64,000 nt of DNA, from positions 10,480,501 to 10,544,500 of the forward strand of contig OZ017799.1 of assembly GCA_963969395.1 (NCBI GenBank). The letters are read 5' to 3'. Under the pieces are notes generated by a model. The model was not told where the DNA came from. It saw only the letters and a program-made list of their open reading frames with translations, and searched no databases. Shown piece after piece: positions 24,710 to 34,470 of this stretch (position 1 is the first letter of the stretch; every line of letters begins with the position of its first letter). Source of the stretch: Pseudoscleropodium purum (lineage: Eukaryota > Streptophyta > Bryopsida > Hypnales > Brachytheciaceae). Made by a program: the position numbers and the translations under genes.

Positions 24710-25536
24710 ACTGGTATAAAAAAGTGTGGGAAAAATTTCAGAATTTTTTACTGCACAAATTGCAAGATATTTGCGTTTAAAGTGGAAAAAACAAGTTTTT
24801 CAGCACATTGCGGGATTGGATTTTTTTGACTTTGAACATTTTTAACTGAAAGTTTTTGCACTACAGAGTTTTGAGCTTTAAATTTTTATAGTGGAGAATT
24901 GAGTTGAGAGTTTGGTGAAAAAAAAGAAATTCAAAAAAACTTAATTTTCACCCTTAAAAAAATTGTTAAGTAGAAGTAGGTACAAGATAGAAGGAAAATC
25001 TAAAATATTAATATATTCTAGAAGGAATTAAAATGCACTAATCCCAATGGTGAGATTGTTCTAGTAGTAAACTAAACCATGAAAAATAAAAAAATTTGAA
25101 AAATTTAAAAAATTTGAAAAATTACATTCAGAAATGAATCCTACAAGTTATTTTTTTCAAGAAGATGCTCTAACTATACCCCCAAAAAAGAATGTCCATA
25201 ACTTTCTCATAACAAATCCAAATGAAATGAATCAAAGCTTTTTCGATAGACAAAAATATAATCTATGAGAAAAAAAATATTTGAAAAAAAAGAAGTTCAA
25301 ATTTTTGCAAATTTTTTTTTGCTGCCCAGACTACCCCTATCCCCTTATTTGAGCTTATTTGGTCATATCTATTGTTCCCAGGCACTGATTGTGAGAAAAA
25401 TTATATTCTGATAAATATTATCAGTTTTTCTATCTTCAAAAAAAGTATAAAAAAATCACGACAAACATTCAGCCCGTAGGTACCTGCCCAAAATCCCATT
25501 TGTCCCTCAAAGGGACAATGATCCTTTAGGGGTTAA

Positions 25537-26261
25537 AAGTTTTGAAAATGATTCAAGTCTTGTTGTAGTAAAGTAATCCCAATGGTACTTTTGAGTGTAG
25601 TTTGACCCATGTGTGTGTTGTTTTAACCTTGAAATGACATTGAGGACTAAAAATGTTGTTCCGTTTGATGAGTGACTTTCAAAGAAATCCATAGTTTTGG
25701 GTAACTACCTTGGAGTGATAGGCCACACATCCTTTCATAGTTTTCCTTTCAAACAATGGACTAGTCCTCAAGGAAATCATCCCTTTTGTTTTGATATTGT
25801 GTGGATCATTTGCTCAATATTTTTCAAAAGCACTCATTGTCTAAGGTCAAACAACCATACAAGACCTCCCATTTTTGCACAAAATTCCAAGAACAAACAT
25901 TTGCACAAGTTCTTGATTTAAATAGAAGGCTTCTCTGTCATCCATCAACCACTTTTTGGCCTCCGTGTCTTTACAAGGTTAACTAGTCTTATTTGAAAAA
26001 AATATGGAGCATGTTAACGATTTGAAAAAGCCTGTTAATTTCAACTGGTTGATATTCTAAGTGCGCCAACTGAAATTGTTAGCTTGTCACACTTCCAGCA
26101 TTTGTCCGCTGTCTTCAATTGCGTCATGAGCTGATGGAATTTCTTTGAGGGGGATTAGTGAATCAGGGATCATGAGAGGGTGAAGACATTGTCGAGGATT
26201 TGTAGCCAAGCTGCAAGCTTCTGGTGTTGGTAGACGAATGTGTGTTGTTTGGAACTTGCAG
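25537..26261. other. Spacer, no gene recognised
   Basis: AT-rich at first, then more balanced from about 26040 toward the BURP duplication. The short ORFs on either strand have no recognised content. Confidence 0.4.
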
Positions 26262-26372
26262 GCAATTGAATACTTACGGTTCATTGAAGAACAGCTTCAC
26301 CAGTTAGTATGCACATCTGTTGTAACTACAAATGAATCCACGGTGCAAGCATTCAACGAGGGATCGACCTGA
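26262..26372 (+). pseudogene. Possible orphan exon resembling bHLH helix 2
   Basis: An acceptor-like ACTTGCAG is followed by an open stretch of 36 codons beginning AIEYLRFIEEQLHQL and ending at TGA 26370-26372. The first 15 residues resemble the second helix of plant bHLH factors of the BIM type (family pattern around IEYIQFLQEKV). In those genes an exon border near this point is plausible. No basic region or first helix was found upstream. It could equally be chance, and the call is weak. Confidence 0.22.
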
Positions 26373-26489
26373 GAAGGAATTTGCTTAATAGGTACTAATA
26401 AAATATGAAATGGTTTTCATGCAGTTGAAAGTGGACTTGCACTGCAATCAACCGGGCCAACACCAGAAAGACCATCTGCCACTGACCTT

Positions 26490-27472
26490 ATCTGCCGAGT
26501 GCCGAACTGCGGACTGAGGGTGATTTTCTCATAATTTAAAGACCGCCGTTACAGTGCAAGGTATTTGATAAAAATTTAAGCTTCAAATAATCTCATCAGA
26601 ATGATCAGATGCCCTGATCATTAATTCAACAGAATTAGACTGAGCCTATTGACAAAATAACAGGCCTATTTTATTCACTAAAAGGTAATCATTCGGCCGA
26701 GGTGACTCTTAAGCTGCAAGCTTTTGCGGTGAGATTGATAGAGATACTTGCATGATGACTTGGAACGGACTTAATATTCACGTACGCAGGTAGAACCCTG
26801 GGGGTGTCTTCCCTCTGAGTGTCTTTCCGGAATTAATATCTTCAGGGAAAAGTCAAACTGAATAAGCCGTTTGAGAAATTTCGAGTCTATTTTCTTTTGC
26901 AAAGCCCACATCATTCGCCAAGCAGATGAAGTGGGTAGAACCCCGTAAGTTTCTCAGGTCACAGAAGGCATAAACGCCATGAAAACCCATTGAAGCACAA
27001 CACTGCTGACTCAGCCGTGAGGATTGAAACTATAATCCATGATAAATGCTTACAACCAGGAACCCTATTTTACAATTTGCCCAAGGCGTAATAATAGAAA
27101 TATACATTTAATTGAACTGTCAAGCATGCTCGCTGAAGACTGAGAACCCCAGCTGCAAAGAATCAGGCCAGCGAATATCAACCAGAGCCTCTGAATGAAT
27201 AAATTCTAACTAGGAGCAGATCTAAACCATTTGAGTTTCAGTCACTCACCTAAGGATCTGCCGACTGAGGGAGATTTTTCTCATACAACATATCAGAAAG
27301 TAGTACGTACTTCAGGACTTCAAATTAAGTCAGGCTGCAATTAATAGACCGCGTCCATCAGGTGCCGTGATCATTCAACAAAATTCGTTCGACTGAGACT
27401 ATTGATACAATTATTAAAAGATCCCTTTTTTATTCACATCAGAAGCTGATCATCGATTCCGGGCGAGATGAC
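26490..27472 (+). repeat. Old direct repeat pair in the left outer flank
   Basis: 26490-26716 and 27258-27472 share CTGCCGA, GACTGAGGG, TTTTCTCATA, TGATCATT, CTATTGA and a TTTTATTCAC word followed by TGATCAT/TAATCAT and GAGATGACTC/GAGGTGACTC. The right-hand unit belongs to the BURP arm. The left-hand unit looks like an older, more diverged copy of the same 3' flank, suggesting earlier duplication at this locus. Confidence 0.6.
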
Positions 27473-27949
27473 TCACGAGGAACATACATAGTAACGTAGG
27501 TAGGCAGGCCTACTGAAAGACCAGATAATCCCAGACAGGACTTAGGAATAAACTTCTCGGCAACGACTATCCTCTCAACTGTCATATATAGACCTAGCTA
27601 GCGCCATAAAACTCCACAAACGACACTGGTAAAACAAATCTCATCCAATATAAGTTATGTCACGTACCGAAGGCACCCTCCACCACCGTGGTGGCGTGCT
27701 CCGATCCAAGCGTGCCACTTGAATGAAATGAAAGGCCGGAGTCTCACGCATTGCAAAAACACACGGAAATCAACAGAAACCACAAAGATGCATCAATGGC
27801 TTCTTCACTTCGCCGCTCCACACGACGGATGATAATAAAGCATATGTGTATATATATGCGCCTGGCATGGCCTGGCCTGCACGCCGGGTACTCGCTCACC
27901 AACTAACTAGCTAGCAAGCGAGGATCATACGTCGAAGGTCGACCCTCCG

Positions 27950-29475
27950 TCACTCCATCTCAGTGTCGTCCTGATCGGCAGCAGCGACCCCGGCACCCGT
28001 TGGCACGAAGACCAGGTCGCTGGCCTCAAGCCAGTGGCATGCCTCGTCGCCGCGGGGATGTTGAGCGCGGCGAAGGCCGGGTGGGTGCTCAGCCACAGCG
28101 AGGTGTCGATGTAGCACACACTCACGGCCTGAATGGTCGCCACGTCGGATTTGAGCGTGGCGCTGATCACCTTGGTGCCCGTCACGCGGTGGCAGTAGAA
28201 CAGCAGCGTCGGGAAGTTCACGACGTGGCAGACCACGATCTTCTGACCCTCGGCCACGGAGCCTTTGCTGAAGGCCGCGACGGTCACGGGCGCCTTCACG
28301 GCGTGCGCAGCTGCTGCGGGCGTGTTGCTGGTGGACAGCACCTTCACATCGGAGCCCAGCTCCGCGGCCACGAACTCCATCAGGGCGGGTCCGGACGCGG
28401 CACAGGCCATCTTCTCTCCCGGCAGGGCTCCGTAGCCGCAGAGGTAGGCGGCGGTGGCCGTGGCCTTGGCCATTTCGCTGTCGGGAGAAACCCCGAAGTG
28501 CTTCACCAGCGCCGCGGCGTTGGCGGAGGTGAGGGCGAGCATCTGGCTGACAGACAAGGCCGTGGTCAGAAAGGCCTTCTTGGGGGCCGCATCACGGAGA
28601 TTGTCGTGGAGCGTCATCTTCCCGCCCCCCACCACGGCGGACTCCAGGAAAAAGTCTTTTTGAAAATCGTTGATGGTGTTGATGGAGTGGTCGCGGTGTA
28701 CGCCCGCGGCCTTGGAGAGCGCCGTGTGGAGGGAAGTGTCGGCGCACGTCATGCCCTCTCCTCTGCAAATGGCAGCTAGTTTCGTTCGCAGCATCCGCTT
28801 GGTCGAAAGGCGGAGCCCCAGCCACCTGCGTGTAGGTCAAACACAAGGGAAGTAGAAGAGGTTACCTTGCAGGAGAAATTGGACCATTACCAACCCCAAT
28901 GGGTACCACTCAGAAAGTGGTAATGGTCCAATGTTTCCCGCATGGTAACCCCTCCTACTTGCCTTGTGAAAATCATCGTTCCATTCGAAACGTTCATACA
29001 CGCGAATGGATGAATCGAATCAAGGAGACAAGGACTCGGTTCCCTTTAATTTCAGTTCATCTCAGTAGCTAGCACGCATGTTGAGGACTCACAAGCAATC
29101 ATTAGCATGCCTGCCTGACATAAAGTGATACAGAGCATTGAAAACAATAACAAAGACTCCCTCAAAATGAGATTGTGTTTACTTTGATCGGGAACATGCA
29201 TGGATCCATCGTCTATATAGCTATGCGCCATGAAAATGATGAAATGAGACAAGTTAAGCTGAGATTAACTTGACCATGCAGAGAATCTAGACGGGCACCA
29301 GATAGCACACTTAGCGAACATGATCTATTCTAGAGCTTGTACAACAAATTAACGGAATAATGTATAGCATGGAATGGAATTCGATTCAGTGAGTGCAAGA
29401 TTGAGGACTTACCGAGCTTGTGACCGTGATGACGAAGAAGACGGTCTGCCAAACGATGTTGAAAAGGTTCGCCAT
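27950..29475 (-). pseudogene. BURP-domain gene, broken left copy
   Basis: Exon 1 is 29413-29475 (signal peptide) and exon 2 starts at 28825. Compared with the intact copy at 34471-36031, it carries four extra bases early in exon 2 (in the GCTGCGAACGAAACTAG context). This shifts the frame before the main domain. It also lacks one C in a C run just before the last CH pair, so the final CH motif and tail are lost. In addition the third CH pair reads CY (VCYIDTS). An ORF of 289 codons remains (27925-28794), but it lacks the signal peptide frame and the terminal motif. The TATAAAAA box (29722-29729, minus strand) and splice sites are preserved, so a transcript may still form. I infer recent loss of function. 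Confidence 0.9.
28842..28968. mobile_element. 127-bp fold-back MITE in the left BURP intron
   Basis: The ends CACAAGG and CCTTGTG begin two long inverted arms sharing GTAG, GGTTACC and TTGGACCATTACC, so nearly the whole insert is a hairpin. The right arm reads through the equivalent place as GTAGGTCCAAATCATC without it, which fixes the insertion limits. The flanks are AAA on both sides, consistent with a short (3-4 bp) target duplication. The superfamily is not identified. Confidence 0.85.
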
Positions 29476-29721
29476 ACTGCACGAAACTCCGTGAGGATAC
29501 TGAGGTACGTATTGCGGTCACAGCAAATTCAAGCAAGGAATATATGATCGAAAGCAGACTGAGTCGCAAATCGGTCGCCAGCACTGAAAGCTAGAGTCCT
29601 GCACTAGATCGGTCCAGGGCTAGCGACTGATCGATCGAAGACACACCAAGAGAACCAAGTGAGGCGAGGAGACTGAAGGTAATGTGCAGTGCAGTGTGAT
29701 TTCGAATGCCAGGAGTGCTTG

Positions 29722-29729
29722 TTTTTATA
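29722..29729 (-). promoter_or_regulatory. TATA box of the left BURP copy
   Basis: On the minus strand TATAAAAA lies about 250 bp upstream of the exon-1 ATG. It corresponds exactly to the TATA box at 34217-34224 of the intact copy. Confidence 0.65.
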
Positions 29730-30371
29730 GGTATCCGCTGTGGACGACTGAATCACTGTTTCATTTCCATTTCCATCTCCATTATACTTTTTTCTCCACA
29801 GGCCTGTTCTGCTGTCAAGGTCACGTCCCCGGCCCGTTTAACCAATCAATCAGGGCCCCCACTAGCGTGCCAACATGAATCATTCATCGATCATTGATGA
29901 TTCCGGACCAAGCTAGCTTGACTGCTTCCATTCAGAACAACGACCTGCTGCACTAGCTCCTGGACCCAGCTGCACGAACGTTAACGCAGCGTATTGAGTC
30001 GTGATCGCCAAAGCAATCTCCTTGCTCTGCACTGTCTGCATGAGAGCTACGCTGATTCTTTGCAGTTGCGCATGCCAATATGCCATTGGCCTGCACAGCG
30101 CCGGCCATGGCTGTCACTTTGGGAGACACCCGCGTGCAGTGTTGTCCCTGATGTGACTTCTGGCCGACTCTGGTCTGCCTGATTTTTGAATCTTCTTTTT
30201 CGATCCTTTCGGTTCGATCGAGATATTATCTAGATGGGCATGTTTCCACGTTGGAGTGTTTTGCTAACTTAAGTTTGCACTGCTGATGTATTGAGTGGGG
30301 TAGAAATAACCAATCATGCATGTCAAGTACGTGTTGCTTCAGGACCAAATAATACCTCCAGCACGGATCGA

Positions 30372-31178
30372 AGAGATGCTGTAGTAAGTAAGGACTTCAG
30401 TTCTAAGTCTTTAATCTAAATTGAAATTTAAAACAATCAATAGTCACGTACTATTTGCTTCAATTCACAGTAGATCGAATTCAATTTGATGAGTTTTAGA
30501 TGTCCATATTTATATAGAGTGGCATACTTATCGTCTTGATCAGATGCAAACGCATACTGATCATATTCTTGTACAATTGATCACATTAATTATTTCCCAC
30601 TGGATTGATCGAAAACTAGCTCTTAGCTGAACTGTTAATATACTTTAAAGAATATCATAGCCTCATTATTTGTTATAATGTGCCATAATTGTGACATGCA
30701 TATGTTCGATTCAAGTGCACACTCACATCTCTTCTTAAAAATGACGATTGCCAGTATGCATCCGAGTGAGGTTCTAGTCGGGTATTTGGTTAAGAACTGC
30801 CAATTTCTTGAATATATATAAAACGATTTATGTACTCTAAAATAAAATACAGCCAATTTAACAAAATTGACGTTAAAATTTGCAAGGTTGACAAATTAGT
30901 ACATCCGTCCCAAAATAGCGTTCGTAACCTGAACGTCTGTCCTCACAGACGCCCGCGGACGCAGCGTCCCTCCCGCCATCGAAAGGCAAACGGACGAGGC
31001 AGACGGGGCGGTTATTGTCTACTTTGAGTTAGTAGGATTACATTTCCCAAAAAATTAATATAACTCATGAAAATGGTTTCTTTTCCCTTTAATTCTAAGG
31101 AAACATTTTTTTAATTTTTTTTTTATAACAAATCGCGAACCATTGTACTTCATTTAATATTTAATTGTTTAAAAATTA
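30372..31178. other. Loop of the inverted duplication, left part
   Basis: No gene. At 30884-31010 a GC-rich block (ACATCCGTCCCAAAATAGCG, GACGCAGCGTCCCTCCCGCC) repeats the interior of the MITE at 31179-31559 in direct orientation and looks like a truncated relative. Confidence 0.5.
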
Positions 31179-31559
31179 AGGGAGTGACCGTGGATGGGGG
31201 GACAGGTGGACGGGGCAATCCCGGCGGACGTTGCATCCGTCGGGACTGCGAATGTCAACGGACACCAGGGTTGACGAATGTCAACGTCCGCCTTAAAATA
31301 GCGTCCGTTTTCCAAACGTTCGAACGCACGGACGCTGGCGGACGCAGCGTCCCGACCGCCGTCGGAAAGCGAATGGGCGGGGCGGACGGACGAGGCGGAC
31401 GCCCAGATCGTGCGGACGAGATCAGTCCGCGCGTCGATCGGACGGCCGTAATCGGGCGGACGGGCGGACGGGGGACAGGCGGACGCGAATATCCGTGGAC
31501 GCTGCGAACACAGCGTCCGCGTCTGGACGTCCCGGACGTCCGACCGTCCTGTCAACCCT
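31179..31559. mobile_element. GGACG-rich hAT-like MITE 1 (381 bp)
   Basis: The element begins AGGGAGTGAC and ends GTCAACCCT, short imperfect inverted termini. It is flanked by AAAAATTA (31171-31178) and AAAAATTT (31560-31567), matching in seven of eight bases. That is the 8-bp duplication expected of hAT elements. The interior is very GC-rich and packed with GGACG/CGTCC words on both strands, in sharp contrast with the AT-rich surroundings. Long ORFs on both strands are a by-product of this composition. Confidence 0.75.
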
Positions 31560-31712
31560 AAAAATTTGTATGCATCTTGGCTGCCAAATGTTGTTAATTT
31601 GTCTGGGTTAATACAACGCCTACATTTTAATTTATATTTGACATGGCATTATTTATTCAAGACATTAATATGGTGAAATAATAGAAATTCGATAAGTCAA
31701 GAGATTCAGAAC

Positions 31713-31969
31713 CATGGTTGTCATAACGGGCGAGTTAGGGTCATCGGACCGGACGGACGAACGGTCCGGACGACTTTAATTTTGTAACTTGTGTAATTTT
31801 GCAGAATGACACATCACCTCGTCCGCACCTAGCATGTTCCTTAATTCATATGGCATCCACATGGCCTATTTTTCCGTTATCAAAAAGTCAACTATGTGTT
31901 GATTGTATCGGACAGGTGGGACCTCTAACGGACGGACGAAGCAGATGTCCGTCCACTATGACAACCATG
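31713..31969. mobile_element. GGACG-bearing hAT-like MITE 2 (257 bp)
   Basis: Perfect 13-bp inverted termini CATGGTTGTCATA and TATGACAACCATG are flanked by TTCAGAAC (31705-31712) and TTCAAAAC (31970-31977), seven of eight identical. Subterminal GGACGGACGA words occur at both ends, as in MITE 1. This fits multiple transposase-binding sites, an inference from known hAT organisation. Confidence 0.85.
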
Positions 31970-32039
31970 TTCAAAACATTTGAAATGAGAAGGTGTGTTC
32001 TGCTTCAGTCCCACCTACCAGAGATTCTGAGCCTTAGTC

Positions 32040-32430
32040 ATGACTATGATTGTCATTTGTGGAAAAAAATTTAATTAAAATTTTTTGTATTGAAGAATTG
32101 AGTTAGTCAAGTAGAAGTCTAGGAAAATTTTTATAAAAAAAACACTTGATTTTCATTCTTTAAAAAATTGTTAAATAGAAATAGGTACAAGATTGAAAAA
32201 AACAACTAAATCATTTAATAGCTCTAAGATGGAATTAAAACACTACACTTCCAATGGCAAAATTTTTTTAGCAATCTAACTTAACTTTGTCAAATAATTT
32301 TTGGGGGAATTGTGAAAATTGCATAAGTTATTTTTTAGAAAGGTAATCTAATTGCCAAAAATACAAGCTTGCCATTATCATTAACTTTCTCATTATCCTA
32401 AACCCATAATGAATATGTCCAAGTCATTAT
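32040..32430 (+). mobile_element. B-family fragment in the loop
   Basis: The middle of the B element is recognisable: GAAGAATTGA, CTTGATTTTCATTC, AAAAATTGTTAAATAGAA, TAGGTACAAGATTGA, GCTCTAAGATGGAATT. Both termini are missing. Confidence 0.7.
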
Positions 32431-33578
32431 CTAATGCTAGAAATTTACACATGTTTATTTGGAAGAAAGAAAACTTGTTTTCAATTCTTGATTCTAGTTC
32501 AATTTGAGATGAACATGTGCCAAAATAAAATCAACAGTTGAAACTACACGAAATTCACTAAACCACACAACTTTCAACCATAAAAAATAGAAACCAGATA
32601 ATCATGTACTTGAATCATGAATTATGTATAGCTTAAATAGTCATATATTTTGAAGATAATTTTCCTTGTCAATTGAGACATATCGTCTAACTGATTGCAA
32701 GATCCATGCGTACGTGATGTTCTTCAATTCTTCTAATAAGATCCTACCCCTATTCGTTAAAATGAGACAATCTACAAATTTTGAAACTTCAACCTGAAAA
32801 CAATTATAGTGATTTTGTCGTCAAGTTGACAATAGACAATCTACACAACCTTTGGGCAATCAAAGGTTTGTATGTATATTAATATATTAAAGCCTTAAAT
32901 CATCGAATAGTCTCAAAATTGAACAATGATAACAATTTATCTTCGAGTGGACAATAAAATTGAGACCACACTTTGTCCAAACATAATGAATATGTTCTAG
33001 GGTTCAAGGTACCTCTGGCAAAAAATTTGGCAGCTCATATGGTATGTGAATGGAGGGGCGATTACTCACTAATTGAAGCACATTTGTTGATTACCAATTT
33101 AACTGGCGAAATTTCAAGAAAATTAGCGGTTCACAACCAGATGCCACCGACTGGAACCTCTTTCATATGCATGCATACTGGTGGTCGTAATTTCTAAGTT
33201 GATCGCTGTGCACTTGAATCGAGTTCTTGTCACAACTATCGCACACTAAAGCAAAGATATCGCCATAATTGTATTTTAAAAAGTATTAACTGTTCAACCA
33301 GGAGCAAGTTTTAATTTCGATCAATCCAGTTCTTGAGAAACGATCAATATTCTTTTGTTTGTAACCATGGAATGCAGCTGCATGAGATGGCATGTATGCC
33401 TGTCTGTACGTGGACATCTTAAGCGCGTCAAATTGAGTATGATAAGATAGTGAGATACTAGTAACATGGCTGATAAATTTTGCAAAGATTCTTCAGTTGA
33501 ATGTTGCAAAGATTCTTCAGTTATGGACTGAAATTAACTTACGGCTTCAGTCTAATCTAAGGACCTATTAAGGTCACT
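32431..33578. other. Loop of the inverted duplication, right part
   Basis: No gene or repeat border is recognised. The short plus-strand ORF near 32973 has no recognisable content. Confidence 0.4.
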
Positions 33579-34216
33579 GTGATCCGTGCTGGAGGAATTA
33601 TTTGGTCCTGAAGCAACACGTACTTCACATGTATGATTGGTTATTTCTACCCCACTAAATACATCAGCAGTGCAAACTTAAGTTAGCAAAACACTCCAAC
33701 CTGGAAACATGCCCATCTAGATAATATCTCGATCGAACCGAAAGGATCGAAAAAGAAGATTTAAAGATCAGGCAGACCAGAGTCGGCCAGAAGTCACATC
33801 AGGGACAACACGTACTGCACGCGGGTGTCTCCCCAAAGTGACAGCCATGGCCGGCGCTGAGCAGGCCAATGGCAAATTGGCATGCGCAACTGCGAAGAAT
33901 CAGTGTAGCTCTCATGCACACAATGCAGAGCAAGGAGATTGCTTTGGCGATCACGATTCAATACGCTGCGTTCGTCCAGCTGGGTCCACGAGCTAGTGCA
34001 GGTCGTTGTTCTGAATGGAAGCACTCAAGCTAGCTTGGTCCGGATTCATCAATGATCGATGAATGATTCATGTTGGCACGCTAGTGGGGGTCCTGATTGA
34101 TCGGTTAAACGGGCCGGGGACGTGCCCTTGACAGCAGAACAGGCCTGCGAAGAGAAAAGTATAATGGAGATGGAAATGGAAATGAAACAGTGATTCAGTC
34201 GTCCACAGCGGATACC

Positions 34217-34224
34217 TATAAAAA
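34217..34224 (+). promoter_or_regulatory. TATA box of the intact BURP gene
   Basis: TATAAAAA in the context ACCTATAAAAACAAGC lies about 250 bp before the ATG, which implies a 5' UTR of roughly 220 nt. It is conserved in the left arm. Confidence 0.65.
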
Positions 34225-34470
34225 CAAGCACTCCTGGCATTCGAAATCACACTGCACTGCACATTACCTTCAGTCTCCTCGCTTCTCTTGGTTCTCTTGG
34301 TGTGTCTTCGATCGATCAGTCGCTAGCCCTGGACCGATCTAGTGCAGGACTCTAGCTTTCAGTGCTGGCGACCGATTTGCGACTCAGTCTGCTTTCGATC
34401 ATATATTCCTTGCTTGAATTTGCTGTGACCGCAATACGTACCTCAGTATCCTCACGGAGTTTCGTGCAGT

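Larger units (their letters stand above)
22209..25536. mobile_element. B-family TTAA element split by nested insertions (3.3 kb)
   Basis: The outer ends TTAACCCCTAAAGGACC (22209) and ATCCTTTAGGGGTTAA (ending 25536) are inverted and TTAA-bounded. B-type sequence occupies 22209-22343 and about 24716-25536, matching the undivided copy at 45536-46457. The 2.4 kb between is foreign: a TTGG-punctuated tract (22480-24070) and an element with its own inverted termini (24084-24709). The insertions therefore came after the B copy. Confidence 0.75.
26712..30371 (-). repeat. Left arm of a large inverted duplication carrying a BURP gene
   Basis: The reverse complement aligns with 33579-37075 almost throughout: gene, intron, promoter region and both flanks. 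The outer edge is marked by AAGCTGCAAG and TTTTGCGGTGAGAT, the inner edge by CCAGCACGGATC. Differences include about 200 bp unique to this arm near 26778-26985, a 127-bp element at 28842-28968, and the lack of the element found at 34579-34764. Identity looks high but was not computed. Confidence 0.92.

Noticed and set aside
28000..28779. 259-codon ORF antisense to the BURP exon (and its counterpart at 35201-35947)
   Set aside because: It is a shadow of a GC-rich coding exon. The sense strand has the BURP motif, splice sites and signal peptide.
27925..28794. 289-codon ORF on the minus strand taken as an intact BURP protein
   Set aside because: It starts after a 4-bp frameshift, lacks the signal peptide, and its tail is out of frame so the last CH pair is missing. 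It is a pseudogene of the 34471-36031 type.
31169..31561. Overlapping 125-128-codon ORFs on both strands
   Set aside because: They lie entirely within the GGACG-rich MITE. Stop words are rare there because of composition, and no domain is present.
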